Assembly: GCA_964576075.1 (NCBI GenBank)
Contig: CAZNTX010000001.1
Span: 119,932-183,931 of the forward strand
Source of the DNA: Thermohalobaculum sp964576075
Lineage (GTDB): Bacteria; Pseudomonadota; Alphaproteobacteria; Rhodobacterales; Rhodobacteraceae
Reading direction: 5' to 3'
Length of the DNA: 64,000 nt
Made by a program: the position numbers and the translations under genes. Positions 50,172 through 58,877 of this stretch are shown one piece after another (within the stretch, counting starts at the first letter, position 1; every line of letters starts with the position of its first letter). Under the pieces are notes generated by a model. That model did no database searches. It was given only the letters and a program-made list of their open reading frames with translations, and was not told the origin of the DNA.

Positions 50172-51275
50172 GTGGCGCGGTTGACCCCGTCGCGCCGCGT
50201 CCGCCGCACGCCCTTCTCCGAGGGCGTCGAGGCCGCGGGCGTCACGGCCTACACGGTCTACAACCACATGCTCCTGCCCACGGTCTTCCGCTCGCTCGAG
50301 GAGGACTACCGCCATCTGAAATCCGCCGTGCAGATCTGGGACGTCGCCTGCGAGCGGCAGGTCGAACTGCGCGGGCCCGACGCCGCCCGCCTCGTGCAAC
50401 TCCTCACCCCGCGCGACATGCGCCCGATGCTGCCCGGGCAATGCGCCTATCTGCCCGTGGTCGACGAGACCGGCGGCATGCTGAACGATCCCGTGGCCGT
50501 GAAGCTCGCCGAGGACCGCTGGTGGATCTCGCTCGCCGACAGCGACCTGCTCTATTGGGTGAAGGGCCTCGCTTATGGCTACCGGATGGACGTGCTGATC
50601 CACGAGCCCGATGTCTCGCCGCTCGCCGTGCAGGGCCCGCTCGCCGAGACGCTGATGGCCCGCGTTTTCGGCGACCGGGTCCGCGCGATCCGCTTCTTCC
50701 GCTTCTCCATCCTCGAATTCGCGGGCCACGACCTCGTCGTCGCGCGCTCGGGCTATTCCAAGCAGGGGGGCTTCGAGATCTATGTGGAGGGCGGGCATCT
50801 CGGCATGCCGCTCTGGAATGCGCTGATGGAGGCGGGGCGCGATCTCGACGTGCGCGCGGGCTGCCCGAATTCCATCGAGCGGATCGAGGGCGGGCTGCTC
50901 TCCTACGGCAACGACATGACCCTCGACAACACGCCCCACGAATGCGGGCTCGGGCGGTTCTGCAACACGCAGACGGCGATCGGCTGCATCGGGCGCGACG
51001 CGCTCCTCCGGGTCGCCAAGGAGGGGCCGGTGCAGCAGATCCGCGCGCTCGCCATCGGGGGCGCCCCGGTTCCGCCCTGCGACCGGGCCTGGTCGCTCCG
51101 CGCCGGGGAACGCGTGGTGGGCCGGGTCACCTCCGCCGCCCGCTCGCCGGATTTCGGGGGGAGCGTCGCCATCGCCATGGTCCGCATGACCCATTGGGAC
51201 GCCGGGACCGAGCTCACCCTGGAGACGCCGGACGGCCCGCGCCCGGCCGTCGTGCGCGAGTCGTTCTGGACCTGA
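50172..51275 (+). CDS. dmdA: Dimethylsulfoniopropionate demethylase DmdA
   Basis: 367 residues of the GcvT/aminomethyltransferase fold. The start SRRVRRTPFSEGVEAAGVTA and the following YTVYNHMLLPTVFRSLEEDY match DmdA closely and distinguish it from GcvT and sarcosine-type relatives. VWDVACERQVE-type (here IWDVACERQVELRG) and LTPRDMRPM continue the match. DmdA moves a methyl group from DMSP to tetrahydrofolate, giving methylmercaptopropionate, the route that later yields methanethiol. The GTG at 50172 has GGAGG about ten bases upstream. dmdB, dmdC and dmdD are not in the window. It converges with the fumarase gene, 7 nt away. Confidence 0.92.
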   Translation: MARLTPSRRVRRTPFSEGVEAAGVTAYTVYNHMLLPTVFRSLEEDYRHLKSAVQIWDVACERQVELRGPDAARLVQLLTPRDMRPMLPGQCAYLPVVDETGGMLNDPVAVKLAEDRWWISLADSDLLYWVKGLAYGYRMDVLIHEPDVSPLAVQGPLAETLMARVFGDRVRAIRFFRFSILEFAGHDLVVARSGYSKQGGFEIYVEGGHLGMPLWNALMEAGRDLDVRAGCPNSIERIEGGLLSYGNDMTLDNTPHECGLGRFCNTQTAIGCIGRDALLRVAKEGPVQQIRALAIGGAPVPPCDRAWSLRAGERVVGRVTSAARSPDFGGSVAIAMVRMTHWDAGTELTLETPDGPRPAVVRESFWT

Positions 51276-51282
51276 GCCCGGC

Positions 51283-52779
51283 TCAGCCGGTCCGCCGCCA
51301 GGCGCGCGGGCCGATCTCGTGGATCGAGCGGCCGCGGGTGTCGACGGCGACCGTCACCGGCATCTCCTCGACCCGCAGGCGGTAGATCGCCTCCATCCCG
51401 AGATCGCGATAGGCCACCGGCTCTGCCTCGCGGATCGCCTTGGAGACCAGGAAGGCCGCGCCCCCGACGGCGATCAGATAGACCGCCCCGTGCCGCCGGA
51501 TCGCCGCGATCGCTTCCGGCCCGCGCTCGGCCTTGCCGATCATCGCCTTGAGGCCGGTGCCCGCGAGGAGCGGCTCGGTGAAGCGGTCCATCCGCGTCGC
51601 GGTGGTGGGCCCGGCCGGGCCGATGACCTCCGCGCCCACCGGATCGACGGGGCCGACATAGTAGATCGCCCGGCCCTTCAGATCGACCGGCAGGGCCTCG
51701 CCGCGGGCGAGCGCCTCCGTCATGCGCTTGTGCGCGGCGTCGCGGCCGGTGAAGAGGGTGCCGGAGAGGAGGAGCGTCTCGCCCGGCTCGAGGGCTGCGA
51801 GCGTCGCCTCGTCGAGCGCGTCGAGGTCGATCCGCCGGGCGCGGGCCGCGGCGCGCTCGCGCGCCACCTCGGGCCAGAGCGAGAGATCGGGCGGATCGAA
51901 GCGCGCCGGCCCGCTGCCGTCGAGCGTGAAGGCCACATGCCGCGTCGCCGCGCAATTGGGCACCAGCGCGACGGGGAGCGAGGCCGCATGGGTCGGGAAC
52001 TGGCGGATCTTCACGTCGAGCACGGCGGTCAGCCCCCCGAGCCCCTGCGCGCCGATGCCGAGGGCGTTGACCCGCTCGTAGATCTCGAGGCGGAGCGCCT
52101 CCACCGGGTCGCGGGGCCCGCGGGCGGCGAGCGCGTCGATGTCGATCGGATCGTCGAGCGCCCGCTTGGCGAGGCTCATCGCCTTGTCGACCGAGCCGCC
52201 GACCCCGATCCCGAGGAGCCCCGGCGGGCACCACCCCGCGCCCATCGTCTCGACCATGCCGACCACCCAGTCCGCCACGCTCTCCGACGGGGTCAGCACG
52301 GCGAACCGGGTCTTGTTCTCCGACCCCCCGCCCTTCGCGGAGACCGAGATCGCCACCTCCGCGCCCGCCACCATCTCCACGGAGACCATGGCGGGGGTGT
52401 TGTCGCCGGTGTTGGTCCGTGCCCCCAGCGGATCGGCCACCATGGAGGCGCGGAGCGGGTTGGCCTCCAGCCGGTAGGCCCGCGCCACCGCCTCGTCGAG
52501 GATCTCCTGCAAGGGCCGGCGCCAGGCGAGCCGCGCCTCGACCCCGATCTCCACCCGGATATTGGCGACGCCCGTGTCCTGGCAGATCGGCCGCCGGCCG
52601 AGGGCGCAGAGCCGCGAATTGGCGAGGATCTGCGCGATGGCGTCCCGCGCGCCGGGGCTCTCCTCGCGCTCGTAGGCGGCGCCGAGGGCGGCGAGGAAGT
52701 CCGGCGGGTGGTAGCAGGCGACGAACTGCAGGGCGTCCGCGACGCTCTCGACGACATGCTCCTCGGAGATGGGCGGCAT
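51283..52779 (-). CDS. Class I fumarate hydratase (fused alpha/beta)
   Basis: 498 residues. The N-terminal alpha-type part supplies three Cys for the [4Fe-4S] cluster: RRPICQDTGVANI near 65, GWCPPGLLGIGVGG near 180 and LVPNCAATRHVAF near 288. The C-terminal beta-type domain (about 330-498) has GRAIYYVGPVDPVGAEVIGP and GPTTATRMDRF. It interconverts fumarate and malate, though tartrate, mesaconate or related diacids are possible for this family. It lies 12 nt after a citrate-lyase alpha gene in a two-gene operon, hinting at a diacid or citrate-like pathway rather than only the TCA cycle. Confidence 0.9.
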   Translation of the reverse strand: MPPISEEHVVESVADALQFVACYHPPDFLAALGAAYEREESPGARDAIAQILANSRLCALGRRPICQDTGVANIRVEIGVEARLAWRRPLQEILDEAVARAYRLEANPLRASMVADPLGARTNTGDNTPAMVSVEMVAGAEVAISVSAKGGGSENKTRFAVLTPSESVADWVVGMVETMGAGWCPPGLLGIGVGGSVDKAMSLAKRALDDPIDIDALAARGPRDPVEALRLEIYERVNALGIGAQGLGGLTAVLDVKIRQFPTHAASLPVALVPNCAATRHVAFTLDGSGPARFDPPDLSLWPEVARERAAARARRIDLDALDEATLAALEPGETLLLSGTLFTGRDAAHKRMTEALARGEALPVDLKGRAIYYVGPVDPVGAEVIGPAGPTTATRMDRFTEPLLAGTGLKAMIGKAERGPEAIAAIRRHGAVYLIAVGGAAFLVSKAIREAEPVAYRDLGMEAIYRLRVEEMPVTVAVDTRGRSIHEIGPRAWRRTG

Positions 52780-52791
52780 GGGCTCGGCTCC

Positions 52792-54282
52792 TCAGACGCG
52801 GCGGACGAGATCGGTGACGGTGCCGTCGCGATACTCCGAGACGGCGACGACGGGGGTGTCGGACGGGCGGCGGGGCCGGCGCTCGGCCCGCGCGGCGGCG
52901 CGGCGGGCGAGATCGGCGATGGGGACCGGGGCGAGCCCGGCATGGGCGAGGCGGTCGGCGAGGTCCTCGCGCGCGGGGTTCACCGCGATCCCCGCCTCGG
53001 TGACGACCGCATCGACGGTCGCGCCCGGGGTGGTCAGCGTGCCGACCCGCTCGACGATCTTCGGGAAGCCCGCGGCGGTGAGCTTCGTCGTCACCACCGC
53101 GAGGCGCGCCCCCGCCGCGGTGTCGGCATGCCCGCCGGAGCCGCCGAGGATGCGCCCGTCCGCCCGGGTGGTCACGTTGACGTTGAAGTCGATGTCGATC
53201 TCGGCGGCGCCGAGGACCACCGCGTCGAGCCGGTCGACCACAGCGCCGCGGGCCGAGGGGGCGGCATACATCGCCGCCGACATCCCCTGGTGGCGCGGGT
53301 CGTCGCGGAAGGAGCGGATCGCGGCGGGGTCGAAGCACTGCACGTCCAAGAGCCGCGCGAAGAGCCCGGCCTCGAGCATCTCCACATGGACGCCGGTGAT
53401 CCCCCCGCTCGCGAAGCTGCCGCGGATGCTCGCCGCCCCCATCCGCCGGCCGATGGCCGCCGCCGCGGCGAGCGAGGCCCCGCCCGCGCCGTTCTGCAGC
53501 GACAGCCCGTCGACCAGGAGCCCGCTCGCGGCGATCACCTCGGCGGCGGCCTCGGCGATGGCGAGGTCCTCCGGCGCCGCGCTCGGGCGGGTGGTGCCGG
53601 AGAGGATCCCGCCCGCATCGCCGAGCGACGGGATGCGGGCGACGAAATCCACCCGGTCCTGCGGGATCTCGATCCGCGCGGCGGGGTAGGGGACGAGCGT
53701 GTCGGTCACCGCGATCACCCGGCGCGCGGCGCGCACGTCGCATTGCGGATAGCCGAGCACGCCGCAGGCGCAGGGCCCCTCGGTGCCGCTCAGATTGCCC
53801 ATGACGTCCGCCGCGGGGGCGGCGACGAAGGCCGCGTCGATGGCGAGCGCGCCCTCGGCGATCGCGCGCGCCCGCCCGCCATGGGTGCGCAGGACGGCCG
53901 GGCGCGCGAGGACGCCCTCCGAGATCGCCTCCGCCACCGGCCCCGCCACGAAATTCGCCGAGAGCGCGCCGACCACGCCCGAGCGCATATGCCCGACGAG
54001 GGGGGCGTGGACCGGGAAGATCGAGGAGGCGGCGACGTGGAGATCCCCGAGGCCTGCCCGGGCGAGGGCGTCGAGCACCGCGTTCAGCACCCCGTCGCCA
54101 TTGCGCAGATGGTGATGGAAGGAGACCGTGGCGCCGTCCGAGAGCCCCGCCGCGCGGACCGCCGCGTCGAGATCGGGCAGGAGCTTCGCCTCGCCGCGCC
54201 GCGCGGTCTTGCCGATGCGCCCGGGGGCTCCGAGCGGGCCGTAGCCCTCGAGAAAGTCCGGCATGGCGCGCGCGGCCGTCAT
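52792..54282 (-). CDS. citF: Citrate lyase alpha subunit (citrate CoA-transferase)
   Basis: 496 residues, close to the 500 typical of CitF. Family features are TVSFHHHLRNGDGVLNAVLD near 52, FPVHAPLVGHMRSGVVG near 89, DGLSLQNGAGGASLAAAAAI near 258 and GGSGGHADTAAGARLAVV near 378. CitF swaps acetyl-thioester for citrate on the acyl-carrier CitD, after which CitE cleaves the product. Neither citE nor citD is in the window, so either they are elsewhere or this protein is a stand-alone CoA-transferase for another acid. It is the first gene of the operon with fumarase and is divergent from a LysR regulator. Confidence 0.88.
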   Translation of the reverse strand: MTAARAMPDFLEGYGPLGAPGRIGKTARRGEAKLLPDLDAAVRAAGLSDGATVSFHHHLRNGDGVLNAVLDALARAGLGDLHVAASSIFPVHAPLVGHMRSGVVGALSANFVAGPVAEAISEGVLARPAVLRTHGGRARAIAEGALAIDAAFVAAPAADVMGNLSGTEGPCACGVLGYPQCDVRAARRVIAVTDTLVPYPAARIEIPQDRVDFVARIPSLGDAGGILSGTTRPSAAPEDLAIAEAAAEVIAASGLLVDGLSLQNGAGGASLAAAAAIGRRMGAASIRGSFASGGITGVHVEMLEAGLFARLLDVQCFDPAAIRSFRDDPRHQGMSAAMYAAPSARGAVVDRLDAVVLGAAEIDIDFNVNVTTRADGRILGGSGGHADTAAGARLAVVTTKLTAAGFPKIVERVGTLTTPGATVDAVVTEAGIAVNPAREDLADRLAHAGLAPVPIADLARRAAARAERRPRRPSDTPVVAVSEYRDGTVTDLVRRV

Positions 54283-54385
54283 CGCCCCTCCGGGATGCGC
54301 TCGGACGGGACCCCGCGCCCGTCGGACAGCCAGGATAGCCGCCTGCGGGGGCCCGGCGGAAATAGGCTGAGCGTTCGCAGGGCAT

Positions 54386-54405
54386 AGGCGGGGCCTCTAT
54401 CGCCT
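54386..54405. promoter_or_regulatory. Possible LysR operator in the citF/LysR divergent region
   Basis: AGGCG (54386-54390) and CGCCT (54401-54405) form an inverted repeat with a 10-nt spacer in the 181-bp region between divergent citF and the LysR gene, where such regulators usually bind. The arms are short and G+C-rich, so chance is possible. Confidence 0.25.
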
Positions 54406-54428
54406 GCGCCCGGTCGGGCGGGCGGCGA

Positions 54429-54458
54429 TTGCCAGGCCATCGGTCCGGGCTCTAGGCT
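54429..54458 (+). promoter_or_regulatory. Candidate promoter for the LysR gene, likely leaderless
   Basis: TTGCCA, 18-bp spacer, TAGGCT. The -10 ends 5 nt before the ATG at 54464, so transcription would begin at or next to the start codon. No ribosome-binding site is visible, consistent with a leaderless message. Confidence 0.4.
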
Positions 54459-54463
54459 GGGGA

Positions 54464-55393
54464 ATGGACATCCGCCAGCTCCGCTATTTCATCGCCATCG
54501 TCGAGGAGGGGTCGATCTCTGCCGCGGCGGAGCGGCTCAACGTCGCCCAACCCTCGCTCTCCCAACAGGTCCTGCGCCTCGAGCGCCAGCTCGGCGTGTC
54601 CCTGCTCGTGCGCTCCTCCCGCGGCGTCGCGCCGACGGAGGCGGGGCGGATCCTGCTCGATCACGCGCGCGAGCTGACCCTGGGGATCGAGCGCGCCGTC
54701 GAGGAGGTCCGCCAGGCGGGCACCGTGCCGCAGGGGACGGTGAGCTTCGGCCTGCCCTCCTCGGTCTCCATGGTGCTCTCGGTCCCGCTCGCCGAGACGG
54801 TGCGCCACGAACTGCCCAAGGTCCGGCTCCGGGCGATCGAGGCGATGAGCGGCTTCATCCAGGAGTGGTTGCTCGACCAGAGCGTCGATCTCGGCATCCT
54901 CTACGACGTGCGGGGGGTGCGCCACCTCTCGCATCAGCCGCTGATGTCGGAGGAACTGCGCTTCTTCTCCGCCCCCGATGCCTGGCCTTTCGACAGCCCG
55001 CCGGGCAGCCCGGTCACGCTCGCGGCGCTCGCCGGGGTCGAGCTCGTGCTGCCCTCGCGGAGCCACGGGCTGCGCGCCATGATCGACGCCCATGCCAGGG
55101 CGCTCGGGGTGGCGCTCGAGATGGATGCGCTCAGCCAGATCAAGACGCTCGTCGGGCGCGGCAGCGGCTATACCATCCTCGCGCCGGCCGCGGCGGTCGA
55201 CCGGGTGGAGCGGGGGGAACTCATCATGGCGCCGATCGTCGAGCCCGCCCTCGTGCGCTCGGTCTATCTCGTGCGCAACCCGGCCAAGCCCGTCACCCAG
55301 GCGAGCCGCGCCGTCGAGGCGGCGACGCTCGAGGTGATCCGCGATCTCGTGCGCCGCGGGATCTGGCGGGCGCGGGACCATGCGATCGAGTGA
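54464..55393 (+). CDS. LysR-family transcriptional regulator
   Basis: 309 residues. The winged helix-turn-helix spans 1-60, with MDIRQLRYFIAIVEEGSISA and RLNVAQPSLSQQVLRLERQL. The periplasmic-binding-like effector domain follows (about 90-300) and has TVSFGLPSSVSMVLSVPLAE near 89. The sequence style is near CbbR/NAC-like members of the family. It is divergent from citF and upstream of the branched-chain-type ABC operon, so either could be its target; the divergent arrangement favours citF-fumarase. The promoter at 54429-54458 suggests a leaderless transcript. The effector is unknown. Confidence 0.93.
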   Translation: MDIRQLRYFIAIVEEGSISAAAERLNVAQPSLSQQVLRLERQLGVSLLVRSSRGVAPTEAGRILLDHARELTLGIERAVEEVRQAGTVPQGTVSFGLPSSVSMVLSVPLAETVRHELPKVRLRAIEAMSGFIQEWLLDQSVDLGILYDVRGVRHLSHQPLMSEELRFFSAPDAWPFDSPPGSPVTLAALAGVELVLPSRSHGLRAMIDAHARALGVALEMDALSQIKTLVGRGSGYTILAPAAAVDRVERGELIMAPIVEPALVRSVYLVRNPAKPVTQASRAVEAATLEVIRDLVRRGIWRARDHAIE

Positions 55394-55615
55394 GGGCGGC
55401 CCCGTCGCCCAGCCATAGGGGATAGCGATGGCCGCCAGTCCTGGGGCGTCTTTCTGTTCCGGCGCGCCGGAGCGCATCACAGGGGAGGAGTCCGCCGTTG
55501 CCTCTTGCCGGCCGGCCGAGATCGGGGTTCGATCAGGGGGCCGGGCGCCAGAGGCGCGGCGGCGACGGCCGACCGGGGCGGAGATCCCCGCGCACGACAA
55601 ATATGGGAGGACCGA

Positions 55616-56917
55616 ATGACGACACTCAGGACCCTGGCCGCGGGATGCGCCGCGGCGCTCGTCGCCACCGGCCCGGCGCTCGCGGCGGAAAAGCCGGAGA
55701 CGATCCGGATCGGCATCACCGCCTTCCTGTCCGGCCCGGCCTCGGTGTTCGGCGAGCCGGCCAAGGCCGCCGGCGAGATGCTGATCGAGCGGATGAACGC
55801 CGAGGGCGGCATCGCCGGCGTCCCCGTCGAGGCCTATTGGGTCGACGAGGGCGCGGGCGGCGAGGCGTTGCTCGCCGAGTATCGCCGGCTCGTCCAGGAT
55901 GTCGGCGTCGACGCCATGTTCGCCTCGATCTCGTCGGGCAACTGCAACAAGATCGCGCCGCTCGCCGAGGACCTCGAGATCCTCAACATCATGTGGGACT
56001 GCGGCACCCAGCGCATCTTCGAGGAGGGCGACTACACCTACGTCTTCCGCACCCAGGCCAACGCGACGCCCGAGATGCTCTCGACGGTGCTCTATCTCCT
56101 CAAGACCAAGGCCGACTTCCGGACCATCGCCGTGGTCAACCAGGACTATGCCTGGGGCCGCGACAGCTGGGACATCTTCTCGACCGCGCTCGAGGCGATG
56201 AAGCCCGATGTCGAGGTCGTGGCCGAGTTCTTCCCCAAATTCGGGGCGCCGGACTTCTCGACCGAGATCTCCCGGCTCCAGGCGCTGCGCCCGGACGTGA
56301 TTCTCTCCACCTCCTGGGGCGGGGATCTCGACACCTTCGTGCGCCAGGCCGCCCAACGCGGGCTCACCAACAGCTCGACGCTCGTGCTCCCGCTCGGCGA
56401 GAGCTCGCTGCAGCGCCTCGGCTCCGCGCTGCCGCCGGGCCACATCGTCGGCGGGCGGGGCGATCACTACTTCCTGCATCCCGAAAAGGTGGACGACGCC
56501 GAGTATATGGCCTTCGTCGACGCGTTCCGCGAGAAGACCGGCGCCTATCCGATCTACCCGGTCTTCCACATCTCCCAGGCGCTCGCGGCCCTCGAGAAGG
56601 CCTACGAGACGGCGATGGAGGCCAATGGCGGGGACTGGCCGAGCGATGCGCAGGTTGTCGAGGCGATGCGCGGGCTCACCTTCGCGGGCCTCGGGCGCGA
56701 GGTGACGATCCGCGAGGACGGGCAGGGCCTCGAGGACCAGCTCCTCGGCACCACGGCGGCGAGCGACGACTACGACTTCGCCGTTCTCACCGACATGATG
56801 ATCTTCGACGCCGAGGACATCACCACCCCGGTCGGCGAGAACTCGCTCGAATGGATCGGCACGCTCGGGCCCGAGTTCGTCGACAGCGTCGCGGTCGACC
56901 GCTTCCCGGCCGACTGA
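55616..56917 (+). CDS. Branched-chain/amide-type ABC substrate-binding protein
   Basis: 433 residues with a signal peptide (1-23, ending GPALAAE). It has the LivK/AmiC fold: IRIGITAFLSGPASVFGEPA near 31, GGIAGVPVEAYWVDEG near 64 and a central EISRLQALRPDVILS near 219. Cys at SGNCNKIAPL near 104 and WDCGTQRIF near 123 are unusual for LivK and may form a disulfide. It binds an amino acid, amide or similar ligand in the periplasm for the permeases LivH/LivM. GGGAGGACC before ATG 55616 supports the start. 222 nt separate it from the LysR gene. Confidence 0.9.
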   Translation: MTTLRTLAAGCAAALVATGPALAAEKPETIRIGITAFLSGPASVFGEPAKAAGEMLIERMNAEGGIAGVPVEAYWVDEGAGGEALLAEYRRLVQDVGVDAMFASISSGNCNKIAPLAEDLEILNIMWDCGTQRIFEEGDYTYVFRTQANATPEMLSTVLYLLKTKADFRTIAVVNQDYAWGRDSWDIFSTALEAMKPDVEVVAEFFPKFGAPDFSTEISRLQALRPDVILSTSWGGDLDTFVRQAAQRGLTNSSTLVLPLGESSLQRLGSALPPGHIVGGRGDHYFLHPEKVDDAEYMAFVDAFREKTGAYPIYPVFHISQALAALEKAYETAMEANGGDWPSDAQVVEAMRGLTFAGLGREVTIREDGQGLEDQLLGTTAASDDYDFAVLTDMMIFDAEDITTPVGENSLEWIGTLGPEFVDSVAVDRFPAD

Positions 56918-56999
56918 GCGCGGCCCGCCGTCTCCGATCCGATCCCGGCGGCCCCGCGCGGGCCGTCGGACGCGCTCGCCTCGCCGAGAGGAGCTGCCG

Positions 57000-57905
57000 G
57001 TGAACAGCCAACTCGTCGCCCTCGCGATCTTCGACGGCGTGGCCTATGCGGCCCTCGTCTTCCTGGTCGCCGTGGGGCTCACGCTGATCTTCGGGGTCCT
57101 GCGGGTCCTCAACGTCGCGCATGGGTCGTTCTACGCCATCGGGGCCTATGTGATGGCCTCGGTCGGGGGCGCGATCTTCGCCATGGGGGTGACGCCCTGG
57201 CTCGGCCTGCCGCTGATGATCCTCGCCGCGGTGCTCGTCGGCGGGCTGATCGGCGGGCCGGTCGAGAAGTTCCTGCTCTCCCGGATCTACCGGATGGAGC
57301 AGGTGCTGCAGATCCTGCTCACCTTCGCCGTCTTCATGATCCTCGAGGACGTGCAGCGCCTTATCTGGGGCGCGCGGCCCTATTTCGAGGCGAGCCTCCT
57401 GAACGCGATGGGCACGGTCGAGGTGATGGGGATCACCTACACCGCCTATCAGCTGATCTTCCTGCCCGCCGTCGCGCTCGCCGTGCTGATCGGGCTGCGG
57501 CTGTTCCTCAGGCGCACGCTCTCGGGCAAGCTCATCCTCGCGGTGACCGAGGACCGGGAGGCGGCAACGGCGATCGGCATCGACGCCGAGCGCGTCTATC
57601 TCCTGACCTTCGTCGTCGGCGCCTCGCTCGCGGCCTTCGGCGGCGCGCTCGCCTCGCAGACGACCTCGGTGCTGCCCGGCATCGGCGCGGAGATGATCGT
57701 GCTCTCCTTCGCGGTGGTGGCGACGGCGGGGCTCGGGCAGATCGAGGGGGCCGCCGTCACCGCGCTGCTGATCGGCCTCGGCCGCAGCTTCTCCGTCTAT
57801 CTCATGCCCGAGCTCGAGGTGATCATGCCCTATCTCATCATGCTCCTGGTGCTGCTCGTCCGGCCCGAGGGGCTCTTCGGCATGAGCCGGACGCGGAAGA
57901 TCTGA
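57000..57905 (+). CDS. livH: Branched-chain amino-acid-type ABC permease LivH
   Basis: 301 residues from a GTG preceded by GAGAGGAG. It has eight or nine hydrophobic helices and the LivH hallmark VAVGLTLIFGVLRVLNVAHG-like block near 22-42, followed by FYAIGAYVMAS. A later GASLAAFGGALASQ near 209 is the permease loop contacting the ATPase. Together with LivM it forms the membrane channel. It lies 82 nt after the binding-protein gene and 3 nt before livM. Confidence 0.93.
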   Translation: MNSQLVALAIFDGVAYAALVFLVAVGLTLIFGVLRVLNVAHGSFYAIGAYVMASVGGAIFAMGVTPWLGLPLMILAAVLVGGLIGGPVEKFLLSRIYRMEQVLQILLTFAVFMILEDVQRLIWGARPYFEASLLNAMGTVEVMGITYTAYQLIFLPAVALAVLIGLRLFLRRTLSGKLILAVTEDREAATAIGIDAERVYLLTFVVGASLAAFGGALASQTTSVLPGIGAEMIVLSFAVVATAGLGQIEGAAVTALLIGLGRSFSVYLMPELEVIMPYLIMLLVLLVRPEGLFGMSRTRKI

Positions 57906-57908
57906 GCC

Positions 57909-58877
57909 ATGCTCGCCCTCCTGCGCACCGGAGCGCCGCTCCTCCTCCTCGCCGCCGTCGCCGTCGCTCCGGCGATCGACCCGACGAGCCAGGTCCTGCT
58001 CACTCTCGCGCTCGCCAAGGGGCTGGCGGTGCTCGGCATCGTCGTGCTGTTGCAGGCGGGGCAGGTGTCCTTCGGCCATGCGCTCTATTTCGCCGTCTCC
58101 GCCTATATCGCCGCCTTCATCGGCCATCGCTTCGGCGGGGGCGAGCTCGTGCTGATGCTGGTCGCAGGCACGGCGGGGGCGCTCCTCGCCGGGATCGTCG
58201 TCGGGCTCTTCGTCGTGCGCTACCGCTACATCTTCTTCGGGATGCTCAATCTCGCGGTCTCGATGATCTTCTTCTCGGTGCTGGAGAAGTTCTACTACGT
58301 CACCGGCGGCTCGGACGGGCTGCAGGTCGCGCGCCCGCTGGTGCTCGGGATCGAGATGGAGCGCGCGGGCTTCGAGACGCTGCTCTTCTATCTCACCCTC
58401 ACGCTCTGCCTAGCCGCGGCCTGGGGCACGCACCGCTTCCTCAATTCTCCGCTCGGCAACATGATGCGCGCGATCAAGACCAACGAGGTGCGGCTCGAAT
58501 ATCTCGGCGTCTCGGCGCGGCGGGTGCTGCTCGTGGGCTATGCGCTCTCGGCTGCGCTCGGCGGGCTCGGCGGGACGCTGACGGCGGTCGCGCAAGGCAT
58601 CGTCACGCCGGAATACGCCTATTGGATCCGCTCCGGCGAGTTCGTCTTCATCGCGATCCTCGGCGGCTCGGGCTCGGTCGGCGGCGCTTTCGTCGGCGCG
58701 CTGATCTACGAGGGCGTCCGGACCTACGCGGCGGCCTTCGCGGCCGATGTCTGGCAGATGATCCTCGGGATCACGCTCCTCGTGGTGATCCTCTATCGCC
58801 CCTCGGGGGTGGTGGGCGCCTGGTTCGAGCTGCTCGGCCGCCTCCGCGCGGGCCGGCGGCGGGAGGCGGGGGAATGA
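57909..58877 (+). CDS. livM: Branched-chain amino-acid-type ABC permease LivM
   Basis: 322 residues with about ten hydrophobic helices. LivM features are GQVSFGHALYFAVSAYIAA near 50, YYVTGGSDGLQV near 130 and RAIKTNEVRLEYLGVSARRV near 187, the coupling loop. GGSGSVGGAFVGALIYEG near 254 is also typical. It partners LivH. The stop overlaps the livG start (ATGA). The C-terminus is Arg-rich. Confidence 0.93.
   Translation: MLALLRTGAPLLLLAAVAVAPAIDPTSQVLLTLALAKGLAVLGIVVLLQAGQVSFGHALYFAVSAYIAAFIGHRFGGGELVLMLVAGTAGALLAGIVVGLFVVRYRYIFFGMLNLAVSMIFFSVLEKFYYVTGGSDGLQVARPLVLGIEMERAGFETLLFYLTLTLCLAAAWGTHRFLNSPLGNMMRAIKTNEVRLEYLGVSARRVLLVGYALSAALGGLGGTLTAVAQGIVTPEYAYWIRSGEFVFIAILGGSGSVGGAFVGALIYEGVRTYAAAFAADVWQMILGITLLVVILYRPSGVVGAWFELLGRLRAGRRREAGE

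Noticed and set aside
46466..50245. 1259-residue minus-strand open frame
   Set aside because: It runs antisense through mtoX, the metal-protein genes and DUF1326, is composed mainly of Arg, Asp, Gly and His without domains, and is explained by the high third-position G+C of the real genes.
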